NCBI RefSeq assembly: GCF_004114935.1
Contig: NZ_CP022221.1
Span: 1,054,001-1,118,000, forward strand
From: Bradyrhizobium zhanjiangense
GTDB taxonomy: Bacteria; Pseudomonadota; Alphaproteobacteria; Rhizobiales; Xanthobacteraceae
Direction: 5' to 3'
Length of the DNA: 64,000 nt
Position 1 is the first letter of the stretch. Every line of letters begins with the position of its first letter. Under the pieces are notes generated by a model. It saw only the letters and a program-made list of their open reading frames with translations. It had not been told where the DNA came from and made no database searches. Positions 54,926-63,939 of the stretch are shown in pieces. Made by a program: the position numbers and the translations under genes.

Positions 54926-56278
54926 ATGTCGCGTCGGAACGAGAAGCTGTCTCTCGGCGCCTTTCTGCTCTTTACAGGTCACCACGTCGCCGCGTGGCGA
55001 TCGCCGCAGGCATCCGACAGTCAATCCCTGTCTGATTTCGTGCAGTTCGCCCGGATTGCGGAAGACGCCAAGTTCGACGCCATTTTCCTCGCAGACATGG
55101 TCGGCGTGCGCGTCGATCGCATCGAAGCGTCGAGTCGCAAAGCCCATAGCGGTGTCTATCCGTTCGAGCCGCTCACGTTATTGTCGGCGCTCGCGGCCGT
55201 AACGTCGAGGATTGGCCTGGTCGCCACCGTCTCGACGAGCTTCAATGAGCCGTTCAATGTGGCGCGGCAGTTCGCCTCTCTGGATCGCTTAAGCGGAGGG
55301 CGAACCGGCTGGAATCTCGTCACCTCGACCGAATCATCGGCTGCATTGAACTTCAATCATGACGGGCTCGTTCCGCATGCCGAGCGCTACGCGCGGGCGG
55401 AAGAGTTCGCCGACGTGGTCCTGGGCTTGTGGGATAGCTGGGATGAGGACGCGTTCATGCGCGACCGGTCAAGCGGCCGCTATTTCGATCCCGACAAGCT
55501 GCATCTCCTCAACCATCAGGGCCGCCACTTCAAGGTGCGTGGTCCCCTCAACATCCCGCCGTCGCCGCAGGGACGGCCGGTGCTGGTGCAGGCAGGCTCA
55601 AGCGGGCCCGGCAAGGAGCTGGCGGCCCGAACGGCGGAAGCCATCTTCACCGCGCAGCAGACGCTCGAAGACGCCGTCTCGTTCTACGCCGATGTGAAGG
55701 GGAGGTTACCCAACTACGGCCGCGATCCGGACGAGCTGAAAATCCTGCCCGGCATCTTCCCCGTGGTTGCGGATAGCGAGAGCGAGGCGAAGGAGAAATT
55801 CGATGAGTTGCAGTCGCTCATTCTGCCCCAGGTCGGCCTCGATCTGCTCGCCGGCTTTCTCGGTGCGCCCGAGATCGTCCACGCCGATCCGAACGGCCCC
55901 ATACCGGCGCTGAAGGAGACAGAGGGCGGCAAGAGCAGGCAGGCGCTTCTGCTCGAACTGGCGCGCCGGGAAGGATTGACCGTCCGTGACCTCTATCTCC
56001 GGATCGCCGGCGCGCGCGGGCACTGGCAATTGGTGGGAACGCCGACGCAGATCGCGGATCAGCTCGAGGAGCGCTTCCAGAATTACGGCGCCGACGGCTT
56101 CAACGTCATGGCTCCGACCCTGCCGGGCGGCCTGACCGACTTTGTCCGGCTGGTGGTCCCCGAGTTGCGCCGCCGCGACCTGTTCCGCGAGGAGTACGAG
56201 GGGACGACCTTGCGCGACCATCTCGGCCTGCGCCGCCCGCAACCGGCGCGACGTCCTGCGGCGGTGGCTGCCGAGTAA
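54926..56278 (+). CDS. NtaA/SnaA/DszA-family FMN-dependent monooxygenase
   Basis: This 450-residue enzyme starts at ATG 54926 behind AGAGGAAC. Motifs: LGAFLLFTGHHVAAWRSPQA, DAKFDAIFLADMVGVRVDRI, LTLLSALAAVTSRIGLVATV, GRTGWNLVTSTESSAALNFN and the C-terminal PELRRRDLFREEYEGTTLRD. It is a standard-length DszA/NtaA homologue. It is 26 bases ahead of the SsuA-type gene at 56305 and so co-transcribed with a complete ABC importer, suggesting that the imported compound is its substrate. Confidence 0.9.
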   Translation: MSRRNEKLSLGAFLLFTGHHVAAWRSPQASDSQSLSDFVQFARIAEDAKFDAIFLADMVGVRVDRIEASSRKAHSGVYPFEPLTLLSALAAVTSRIGLVATVSTSFNEPFNVARQFASLDRLSGGRTGWNLVTSTESSAALNFNHDGLVPHAERYARAEEFADVVLGLWDSWDEDAFMRDRSSGRYFDPDKLHLLNHQGRHFKVRGPLNIPPSPQGRPVLVQAGSSGPGKELAARTAEAIFTAQQTLEDAVSFYADVKGRLPNYGRDPDELKILPGIFPVVADSESEAKEKFDELQSLILPQVGLDLLAGFLGAPEIVHADPNGPIPALKETEGGKSRQALLLELARREGLTVRDLYLRIAGARGHWQLVGTPTQIADQLEERFQNYGADGFNVMAPTLPGGLTDFVRLVVPELRRRDLFREEYEGTTLRDHLGLRRPQPARRPAAVAAE

Positions 56279-56304
56279 TTCGAAATACACGAGGACATCA
56301 CATC

Positions 56305-57390
56305 ATGATCGGAAAACGCACGCTGTTCCGCCATTTGGTTGCGGGAGCAGGACTCTTGATCGCGGCGGCGTCGCCGGGCTCGGCCACTGAGGCGATCACG
56401 GTCAGGATCGGATTTGCCTCGGTCGGAGCGGACAACCGTCAATTCTCGGGCGGTTCATCGGCCGCGATTGCGCATTCCGAGCACTATCTGGATCGCGAGC
56501 TCAGTGACCGGCCGGATGTGAAGATCGAATGGTTCTTCTTTAAGGGGGCAGGGCCGGCGGTCAACGAGGCCTTCGCCAACAACCAGCTCGATTTCGCGAT
56601 CCAGGGTGATCTACCGGAGATCATCGGCCGGGCGAACGGCCTGAAGACGAAAATCCTGTTGGCATCGGGTGCGCACGCGCCGATCTATCTCGCGGTGCCC
56701 GTTGGTTCGTCGGTCCGCAAGGTCGCGGATTTGCGCGGCAAAAAGGTGTCGATCTTCCGAGGTACTAACAATCACCTTGCCGCCGTGAAGGTGCTCGCCG
56801 GCAACGGCCTTCAGGAGCGGGACGTGCAGGTCATTAACATGGATACTGCGACGACCAACGCAGCATTGACCTCCAAGGACATCGACGCGGCTTTCGGCAA
56901 TTTCCCGCTGGCGAGCCTCGCCGAGAAGAACATCGCCGAGATCGTCTACACGACCAAGGGCGACAATCCGGCCTATGAGCGTCATTCCACGTTGATCGGG
57001 CAGGAGGCCTTCATCAAGGCGCACCCTGATATCACGCAGAAGATCGTCTCTGCGATCGTGAAGGCTGCGCGCTGGTCGTCGGAGGAGGCCAATCGGGAGG
57101 CGTTCTTCGAGATTTCGTCGCGGACCGGCTTCCCGGCCTCGGGCTATCGCTTCGACTTCTCCGGTCAGGAGCTGAAGTACCGCAACACGCCGATCGCCGA
57201 TGCCTCGATCATCGAGAGCTATCGTGTTCAGGCGAAGCAGGCCAAAGAATTCGGCCTGCTGCGGCGGGACGTCGAGATCGACGGGTGGTTCGACCGCTCG
57301 TTCCTCGATGCCGCGCTCAAGGAGCAGGGATTGGTGGGCTATTGGCAGGAATATGATGCGAGCGGCAAGCCGCTGACGGCGGGACAATGA
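56305..57390 (+). CDS. SsuA-type ABC substrate-binding protein
   Basis: A 361-residue periplasmic receptor with a Sec leader (LFRHLVAGAGLLIAAASPGS, cleavage near residue 28). Family patterns in the mature protein are PAVNEAFANNQLDFAIQGDL, VADLRGKKVSIFRGTNNHLA and DIDAAFGNFPLASLAEKNIA. These match aliphatic sulfonate/nitrate/taurine receptors. The ATG has AGGAC at good distance. The end overlaps the ATPase start by four bases. Confidence 0.88.
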   Translation: MIGKRTLFRHLVAGAGLLIAAASPGSATEAITVRIGFASVGADNRQFSGGSSAAIAHSEHYLDRELSDRPDVKIEWFFFKGAGPAVNEAFANNQLDFAIQGDLPEIIGRANGLKTKILLASGAHAPIYLAVPVGSSVRKVADLRGKKVSIFRGTNNHLAAVKVLAGNGLQERDVQVINMDTATTNAALTSKDIDAAFGNFPLASLAEKNIAEIVYTTKGDNPAYERHSTLIGQEAFIKAHPDITQKIVSAIVKAARWSSEEANREAFFEISSRTGFPASGYRFDFSGQELKYRNTPIADASIIESYRVQAKQAKEFGLLRRDVEIDGWFDRSFLDAALKEQGLVGYWQEYDASGKPLTAGQ

Positions 57391-58232
57391 CCGCGTTATT
57401 GCCGGCGCAAACGGCTTCATCTGGGGGCTCCGATCGGAGCGTCGCTCGTCTGAATATTCGCGGCGTGTCGAAGTCGTTCGTCGTCAACGGCGCGACGGTC
57501 GAGGCGCTGAAGGACGTGTCGCTCGAAGTCGCAGCGGGCGAGTTCGTGGTCCTGCTCGGCCCGAGCGGATGCGGCAAATCGACGCTGCTGCGGCTGGTCG
57601 CCGGACTCGATCGCGAGTTTCGCGGAAGCATCGCTTTCGACGGCGAGGTGGTTTCCGGGACCAGTCTCGATCGCGGCATCGTGTTCCAGGAGCCGCGGCT
57701 GTTCCCATGGGCGACGGTCGCGCAGAACATCGCGCTCGGCCTTAAGAATGCTCCGCTCAGTGAGCGCGCCAAAAAGGAAACCATTGCGGCGCATATCTCG
57801 CTGGTTGGTCTGGACGGATTTGCCGAGGCCTATCCGTACCAGCTCTCCGGCGGCATGGCGCAACGCGCGGCCATCGCCCGCGGTCTGGTCAACCGTCCAC
57901 GGCTGCTGCTTCTCGACGAGCCCTTTGGAGCGCTCGATGCATTGACACGCGCGCGCCTTCAGCTCGAGCTTCAGCGCATCTGGGCGCATGAAAGGATCAG
58001 CATGGTCCTCGTGACCCATGACGTCGACGAGGCCGTGTTGCTCGGCGATCGCGTCATCGTGCTCGCGCCTCGCCCGGGCCGCATGGCGCGCATTTTCCAG
58101 GTCACGGCGCCGCGGCCGAGATCGCGGAGCAGCGACGAACTCGTTCATACCCGCAACGAAATCCTGAGAGCGCTTGGCGACGGCGATAGTGGTTCGGTCG
58201 CGCAAGAACTCCCGAGCGGAGCAGACGCATGA
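57387..58232 (+). CDS. SsuB-type ABC ATPase
   Basis: The 281-residue ATPase has Walker [10 protein letters not shown], signature LSGGMAQR, Walker [13 protein letters not shown] and H-loop VTHDVDEAV. It is coupled by four-base overlaps on both sides (binding protein and first permease). It is the only ATPase for the two different permeases that follow, so the transporter may be a heterodimer with a single ATPase type. Confidence 0.93.
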   Translation: MTALLPAQTASSGGSDRSVARLNIRGVSKSFVVNGATVEALKDVSLEVAAGEFVVLLGPSGCGKSTLLRLVAGLDREFRGSIAFDGEVVSGTSLDRGIVFQEPRLFPWATVAQNIALGLKNAPLSERAKKETIAAHISLVGLDGFAEAYPYQLSGGMAQRAAIARGLVNRPRLLLLDEPFGALDALTRARLQLELQRIWAHERISMVLVTHDVDEAVLLGDRVIVLAPRPGRMARIFQVTAPRPRSRSSDELVHTRNEILRALGDGDSGSVAQELPSGADA

Positions 58233-59089
58233 CCGACGCAATAATTCGGACCTCGGCTGAATCGCGCGCCTCATGGCAGGTTTCTATTCGCCGCATCATC
58301 GCCAGTCCTGCGGGGCAGGCGGTGTTGCGGCGTCTGGCGGCTTTCGGCTGGCTGCTGGTGTTGCCGGCGGTGGCACTTCCGATCTGGATCATCGGGATCG
58401 ATCGGGGCTGGCTGCCGGAACAGATCCTGCCGCGGCCGGGCGATGTCCTGCATACGCTGCGGTACATGATCGCGAGCGGCGAGCTCGCCCAGCATGCCGG
58501 TTACAGCCTGCGGCGGGTCGCCTGTGGCTTCGTGGTCGGCGCCGGGGCCGGTCTGGTGATCGGTTCCGCCATGGGGCTGTCGCGCCGCGTGGACGAGTAT
58601 ATCCGCCCGCTCTTCACTGCGGTCGCGCAGGTGCCGGCGCTTGCCTGGATCCCGCTGGCGATGTTGCTGCTCGGTATCGGCGAGGGGCTCAAGATCGTGG
58701 TGATCGCCAAGGCGGCGTTCGTGCCCGTCGTCATGAATACCAGCGCCGGCATTGCGAATGTGCCGAAGGCGTTCGTCGAGGTTGGCGAGACCTTTCGCTT
58801 CACGCCGTTACAGATGCTCCGCCACGTCGTGCTTCCGGGTGCGGTGCCGCCGATCTTCACCGGCCTGCGCTACGGCCTGACCCATGCCTGGATCGCGCTG
58901 GTCAGCGTCGAATTGCTGGCCTCCTCCGAGGGACTGGGCTATCTCCTGGTCTGGGGACGCCAGATGTTCTGGCTCGACACGGTGCTGGTCGCGATGATCG
59001 TCATTGGCGTCATCGGTTTTGTCAGCGACAAGGTGCTGGCGATAGTGGAAGCCCGGCTGCAACGCTGGCAGATCGATCGTGTCAAATAG
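58229..59089 (+). CDS. SsuC-type ABC permease, first of two
   Basis: The 286-residue permease has an N-terminal helix LAAFGWLLVLPAVALPIWII after a 30-residue polar segment. The EAA loop lies in FVEVGETFRFTPLQMLRHVV followed by LPGAVPPIFTGL. About six helices are predicted by eye. It overlaps the next permease gene by 11 bases and shares only family-level similarity with it. Confidence 0.92.
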   Translation: MTDAIIRTSAESRASWQVSIRRIIASPAGQAVLRRLAAFGWLLVLPAVALPIWIIGIDRGWLPEQILPRPGDVLHTLRYMIASGELAQHAGYSLRRVACGFVVGAGAGLVIGSAMGLSRRVDEYIRPLFTAVAQVPALAWIPLAMLLLGIGEGLKIVVIAKAAFVPVVMNTSAGIANVPKAFVEVGETFRFTPLQMLRHVVLPGAVPPIFTGLRYGLTHAWIALVSVELLASSEGLGYLLVWGRQMFWLDTVLVAMIVIGVIGFVSDKVLAIVEARLQRWQIDRVK

Positions 59090-59846
59090 CACCGCACTCA
59101 GGACCGTCGGCCGCGGGCTGGTTCTTCCGCTCAGCTTGCTCGTGCTCTGGGAGTTTGCAAGCCATTCCGGCCTCGTGAACCGGCAGTTTCTGCCGCCGCT
59201 TGAGCACGTCGGGATCAGCTTCTGGAAAGAACTGAGCAATGGCGAGCTCAAGCAGTCGCTCGCCGCCAGCCTGCGCCGCGATCTCCTGGGATTTGCGCTC
59301 GGCTCAGGCATCGGCATCCTGGTCGGGCTGCTGCTCGGCCTGTCCCGCCTTGCCGACCGCATCTTCACGACGTGGTTCAATGGACTGAAGCAGATCGCCC
59401 TGTTGGCCTGGATTCCGCTGATCTCGCTGTGGTTCGGGTTCGACGAGACCGCCAAGGTCGTCTTCATCGCCCTCGCTGCGGCCATACCGGTCATTCTCAA
59501 CCTCGTCGAGGGTGTGCATACGACCTCGGAGAAGCTGGTCGAGGTCGGCGAAGTCTTCCGCTTCAATCGTCTCCAGTTCGTCGTCCACGTCTATTTTCCG
59601 AGCGCGCTGCCGTCGTTGCTGACCGGCCTCCATCTTGCGCTGATCTATGCGTGGCTCGCCACGATCGGAGCCGAATACTTCATGGCGGCCGGTCCCGGCA
59701 TCGGAGGGCTCATCATCGCCGGCCGCGAGCGCTTTGACATGGACCTGGTGATGCTCGGTATCCTGGTCGTGGGCACGGTCGGATTCATCGTCGACCGCGG
59801 CGCGAGCTTGCTCGAACGGAGGCTCATTCCGTGGCGCAGGGACTAG
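59079..59846 (+). CDS. SsuC-type ABC permease, second of two
   Basis: The 255-residue permease starts at GTG 59079 inside the previous gene. It begins VSNSTALRTVGRGLVLPLSL and carries its EAA loop in LVEVGEVFRFNRLQFVVHVY followed by FPSALPSLLTGL. Its shorter N-terminus and its position make it the likely partner subunit of the permease upstream. It ends the 53166/54926-59846 transcription unit; a spacer of about 180 bases follows. Confidence 0.92.
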   Translation: MSNSTALRTVGRGLVLPLSLLVLWEFASHSGLVNRQFLPPLEHVGISFWKELSNGELKQSLAASLRRDLLGFALGSGIGILVGLLLGLSRLADRIFTTWFNGLKQIALLAWIPLISLWFGFDETAKVVFIALAAAIPVILNLVEGVHTTSEKLVEVGEVFRFNRLQFVVHVYFPSALPSLLTGLHLALIYAWLATIGAEYFMAAGPGIGGLIIAGRERFDMDLVMLGILVVGTVGFIVDRGASLLERRLIPWRRD

Positions 59847-60030
59847 AGTTTCACATTGCTGCGCTCTTCCGTCTCCTTTCGGTACAGCTGTTTCTGTCGA
59901 GCGGAGTGTTGCAACACGAACGCACTAGCGTGGCGCAAATCTTTGCAATCGACCGGACCTGTGACGATCTTTAGCATCTGAGGCCAGTCGCCGCCGCTAC
60001 GCGATTGGCGACGAAGTTCAGGAGATGCCC

Positions 60031-61128
60031 ATGACATTAGATCGACGCGATACCTGGTCCCGGCGTGGGGTGCTCGGGCTGGCGAGTCTCGCTGGTGTAA
60101 CCGCGTCGTTCGGCCTGATGCAGGCCGCGCGGGCGTTTCCAGCGTTTGGTCTAGGCCAGGTCGCCGATCCCCTCAGCGGCGCGCCGATCTGCAAGGTGGC
60201 CGGCTCGGAAGAGACGCCGAACGGTCCGGCTCGTCATATTCGTTTCGCCTATAACGGCACCGGCATCTGTACGGCGGCGGTGCCGGTCGCACTGCACCGG
60301 GGATTTTTCGCGCGTCACAATCTAGACGTGGAATTCCTGCAACTGGCGGGGAATACGGATCAGATGCTCCAGGCGCTCGCAACCGACAAGGCGGATGCCG
60401 GATCGAGTATGCTGCTCAACTGGCTCAAGCCGCTTGAGCAGGGCATCGACGTCAAGCTGACGACGGGCCTCCACGGCGGCTGCACGCGCCTGTTTGTGCG
60501 CAAGGAGTCCGGCTTCAAGGACATCACGGACCTCAAAGGCAAGACGATCGGTGTTTCCAGCATCTCCGGCCCGCCGCGCAACTTCTTTGCCATCTTGCTG
60601 TCGGACAACGGGCTGGACCCACAGACCGATATCCAATGGCGCGAATTTCCGGCCGACCTTCAGTTGATCGCACTGCAACGCGGGGAAATCCAGGCCATCG
60701 CCGATTCCGATCCTAACGCCTGGCTGACCGAGCGGCGGGCCAATGGCGACATCGTCGAGATCGCGTCGAATCTCAGCGGCGATTATGCCAATCTGTCTTG
60801 CTGCACGCTGGGTGTACGCAGTTCGCTCTGGGCGTCGGACCCTGCCGCCGTGAAATCGCTAACCTACGCGATTCGCGAGGCGGCTCATCACGTCGCCGAG
60901 AATCCGGATGAAGCTGCCGAGGTTTTCTCGCGGTATACGCCCAAGGTTGCAGTAGCAGACCTCGCGGCGATGCTGCGTAGCCATACCCATGGCCATCATC
61001 CGTTGGGTGCAGACTTGCGCCGCGAGGTCGTGAAGATCACAAGCGATCTGAAACGTGCCACGATCATCAAGCCCAACACGGATCCGGCAAAGCTTGCTAA
61101 TCGCGTGGTGGTCGATGTCGATGCATAA
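60031..61128 (+). CDS. Tat-exported SsuA/NrtA-type ABC binding protein
   Basis: A 365-residue receptor starting at ATG 60031, which has AGGAG six bases upstream; ATG 60025 is too close to it. The leader contains SRRGVLGLASLAGVTASFGL, a twin-arginine signal. The mature protein has VALHRGFFARHNLDVEFLQL, ITDLKGKTIGVSSISG and DLQLIALQRGEIQAIADSDP, matching nitrate/sulfonate receptors, and an unusual SCC pair in YANLSCCTLGV. It has no transporter genes of its own and may share the SsuBC-like complex just upstream. It may have its own promoter in the 180-base gap. Confidence 0.87.
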   Translation: MTLDRRDTWSRRGVLGLASLAGVTASFGLMQAARAFPAFGLGQVADPLSGAPICKVAGSEETPNGPARHIRFAYNGTGICTAAVPVALHRGFFARHNLDVEFLQLAGNTDQMLQALATDKADAGSSMLLNWLKPLEQGIDVKLTTGLHGGCTRLFVRKESGFKDITDLKGKTIGVSSISGPPRNFFAILLSDNGLDPQTDIQWREFPADLQLIALQRGEIQAIADSDPNAWLTERRANGDIVEIASNLSGDYANLSCCTLGVRSSLWASDPAAVKSLTYAIREAAHHVAENPDEAAEVFSRYTPKVAVADLAAMLRSHTHGHHPLGADLRREVVKITSDLKRATIIKPNTDPAKLANRVVVDVDA

Positions 61129-61434
61129 TGCCATTTAACAAGAGAATGCCGAGACCAGGCTGAAAGTCGTCGCCGGACCGTCCAGGATCGATGCCGTTAC
61201 GCAGGCCTTGCGTGCGCGCTATGCCAACGATCTACCCGAGATAGGTGAGGCCTGAAACAAGGCCCGGTCCGTGACCGTGTGCGGCCAAGATGTGCCCGTT
61301 CGACAAGAACCTGTTCCGTCATCTGGAGGACTAGCACAGGCTAACTTTGCGGGCCGCCGTGACGGCGCCTCTCCGGGCCTTGCCCAATCACTCCAGGAGG
61401 GCGTCGCCGGCGGCAAGTCTGCGCCGGTGCCGGA
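61129..61434 (+). other. Intergenic stretch with a short open remnant
   Basis: Between 61139 and 61255 an open frame without a start codon encodes KVVAGPSRIDAVTQALRARY then ANDLPEIGEA and a stop. The codon usage is good and it may be the tail of a deleted gene, but no family is recognised. The rest holds nothing I can support. Confidence 0.35.
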
Positions 61435-61830
61435 TCACGAGATTGACGGAAGTACATCTGCGGGATGTTTGTCCCGATGTTCGACGTATTCGACGAGTGT
61501 CTGATCCGGATGGCGCACCAGCATGTTGCGGCCGGTCGGCACCAGCTTGGGAGCTTCCAGCACCGTCGCGCCAACCGTCGGAAGATGGGCAGCGAAGGCG
61601 TCGATATCATCGACCATGAACGTCATGTGAGTCGCGGTGAACCGCGTCAAACTTTGTGCGGGTCCGGCGATGAACAAGATCGATGCGACCTGCGCCAGTC
61701 TCAAGTCGTACTCGGGGTAATCGAAGCGAAGACGAGCCTTCTGACCAATCAGAGCCTCATAGAAAGCGACGGCGGCATCCAGTTCATCCACTGGCAGGTA
61801 ACGCCGTGTCAGGATGTTGAGTATCTTCAT
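61435..61830 (-). CDS. VOC-superfamily (glyoxalase/dioxygenase-like) protein
   Basis: The 131-residue protein has the paired beta-alpha-beta-beta-beta modules of the vicinal-oxygen-chelate fold: an opening RRYLPVDELDAAVAFYEALI, the mid THMTFMVDDIDAFAAHLPTV, and the C-terminal RNMLVRHPDQTLVEYVEHRD with a metal-ligand Glu in VEY. Reactions in this family range from glyoxalase to extradiol cleavage and antibiotic binding, so function is open. It lies 37 bases after the end of the broken response-regulator gene on the same strand. Confidence 0.82.
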   Translation of the reverse strand: MKILNILTRRYLPVDELDAAVAFYEALIGQKARLRFDYPEYDLRLAQVASILFIAGPAQSLTRFTATHMTFMVDDIDAFAAHLPTVGATVLEAPKLVPTGRNMLVRHPDQTLVEYVEHRDKHPADVLPSIS

Positions 61831-61867
61831 GGATGGACTCCCTGGTAGCTCTTCGAGATCTTATCGC

Positions 61868-62560
61868 TCATGCCGATGTCAAGCCGCGTAGAAGCCGCGC
61901 GGACGGGTCGGCTCCGTTCGATGCAACGGCGCCTTGGCGAGCCGTCGCAACGTATGGCCTGATGTTGTCGACGAGTCTCACCACCTCGATCGGCGAGCGC
62001 AGCTGCAGCTTTCGCATCATGCGCGCGCGGCGCACCTTCACGTCACCTCGCTGACATTCAGCGTGGCCGCGATCTGCTTGGCAACCCGTCCCTCCGCTAT
62101 TAGCAGCAAGATGTCGCGCTCGCGTACCGTAAGCTCGTCGAAGCACCGCCGGGCTTCGCGCACGACGAGCTCGCGCTCCAGCCGCATGCGGTCGCGTTCC
62201 ACCCCAAGCCGCACCGCGTCAAGAAACTCCTGCTCGCGAAACGGCTTGGGCAAAAAATCGACTGCCCCGAGCTTCGTCGCTTCCACAGAGATGCGGACAT
62301 CGGAATGGCCGCTGATGAACACGATCGGAACCGAGACTCCGGAGGCGGCAAGCGTTCGCTGCAGATCAAGCCCCGTTGGCGAGGTTCCGGGAAAGCGGAC
62401 GTCGAGCGCCAGACACGATGGGCCTTCGCAGAGCTGCTCCGCTGAGAATTCGTCCGTCGAGCTGAACAGCCTCACCTCGAATCCAGCGTCATGGCAGAGA
62501 TCTCCAAGCAAGGTGCTCGTCGTCGTCAATCACATAAATCGTCGCCGGGCTTGTACTCAT
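61868..62560 (-). pseudogene. FixJ/LuxR-type response regulator with two frameshifts
   Basis: Three frames together spell one protein of about 230 residues. ATG 62560 begins MSTSPATIYVIDDDEHL (phospho-acceptor pocket). The central frame gives DLCHDAGFEVRLFSSTDEFS, the acceptor Asp in CLALDVRFPG, and LPKPFREQEF (conserved Lys). The LuxR HTH begins LTVRERDILLLIAEGRVAKQ and runs to LNVSEVT; the third frame continues KVRRARMMRKLQLRSPIEVV. The second break is a missing base in GACG-TGAAGG. The domain layout matches FixJ/StyR/NodW-like regulators. No cognate kinase is in the window. Confidence 0.8.
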
Positions 62561-63327
62561 GGCCCAAAATCTCCTCGTCCAATTCTCTTTTCTATGAAGA
62601 ACGAACTCGCTCAAATGCAATCAACCGATCCTAGTGCAGCGGCGTGACATTGCTGCGGGGCCAGAGTTCACACTTTCCGTGTTCCTTCCCTCAAGGAGAC
62701 AAATCCGTGTGAACGTTCGTGCGAAGGCTGGTTCGTAACTACGGCGCTCGAGAAGCTGGCCATGCGATCGATACGGTGCCGCGCAGAAATCCGGCCCGAT
62801 ATGTGTAAAGCACGAGTGTCCGCTGGGACGGGCGAAGAGGCGGGTGCTGCTGCATTGTCACTATCCGCCCGATAGGCTGTAGCGTCGCGAGTTGATCTGT
62901 GGCGGGGGAGTTGTCCCCGAGACTTTGCCGTGCGTTCGAGATGCCTGCTGCAGGCGTCTGCTAAGAGGTTGAGTGTCGGTTTTTAGCGATGATTGTTCCT
63001 TTTTTGAAGCGTCCTCCGACGCGAGGGCCAACTTGCTCTTCGTGAATGCCAGTCGATGGTGTTCGGGTCTGACCAGGACATTGAATCCTTGAGCCCAATT
63101 ATGGAGTGGCCGGTTCTTATCGTTCAGCACATGGTTGCCGATCAAATGATACTTCCATCGCACGAGATCGTGCAGTGTATGCGTGCGCGCGCAGCGCCAG
63201 TGCCGATCAAGAGTGAGGCCCGCGAATGTCCCCGGCTCGTTCGCAGGCGCCGCGGATTACGCCCGAGGACGGCCGGTACATCCAGGTAGGCAAGAGATGG
63301 CGAATGCACAAGCGACGCTGCCGTGGC
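62561..63327. other. No supported gene
   Basis: GC content falls in this stretch. A 100-codon minus-strand frame (62861-63163) contains LVRWKYHLIGNHVLNDKNRP when read on from upstream, which has some protein-like character, but start, end and family are unclear. I make no call. Confidence 0.4.
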
Positions 63328-63549
63328 TCATGAAGCGTCCCATCCCACCGCGGACGTCACCGCCGCGCCCATCGGGACCCAGAACCATGTTGGCCAGAAC
63401 CAGAAGAGCGGCATTGCAAAGCCGCTCATAGACGGGCCTGCGGCGGCGTTTTCCCCCGGTCCGGCGAGGTTCCAAATCTTCCGCTGGCGCCGCATCGACC
63501 GATACGCATCCAGATCAATGATCTTTGTCGAATTCGTGCTTTCTGCCAC
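63328..63549 (-). CDS. 73-aa hydrophobic-tailed small protein
   Basis: A GTG start at 63549 opens VAESTNSTKIIDLDAYRSMR, a polar N-terminus of a kind I have seen in small Bradyrhizobium proteins. It is followed by a Trp/Phe-rich hydrophobic tail (MPLFWFWPTWFWVPMGAAVT) that could insert in a membrane. A short GGA lies before the start. Function unknown. Confidence 0.45.
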   Translation of the reverse strand: MAESTNSTKIIDLDAYRSMRRQRKIWNLAGPGENAAAGPSMSGFAMPLFWFWPTWFWVPMGAAVTSAVGWDAS

Positions 63550-63939
63550 CTGCAAAATCCGCTTTCGATTGTCGCGTCCTATAGTAGTTCGGCCTTGACG
63601 GCCGACTAGCTCTCGCCAAACAAAACAACACGCGTTCTGTAAGGTCCCGGCCACGTAGCAAAGACTTTTCACGCGGGAGCTCGCGATAGCCGCCCATTTC
63701 TTCAGTCATCCAGGCAGTCAGCTGCGGCGGGCACAGAGCGACGCGCCAGGAGATTGGCGTAGCGCGGACACGGCAGCGTCGCTCCGCGCGATCGATCCAG
63801 GACTGCCTTCCGGCCCCATCAGCGTTCCATCTACAGAGAAGTGATCGCGCGTGTGCCAGTAACCGATACGATCGGCCAGTCATCGAGATGGCCCAAGAAC
63901 GTATCGCCGAGCTTGCCGATCATGAGTTGACCCGGCTTC
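63550..63939. other. No supported gene
   Basis: Frames on both strands are short or Arg/Ser-rich. I see no recognisable family, promoter or hairpin. Confidence 0.4.
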
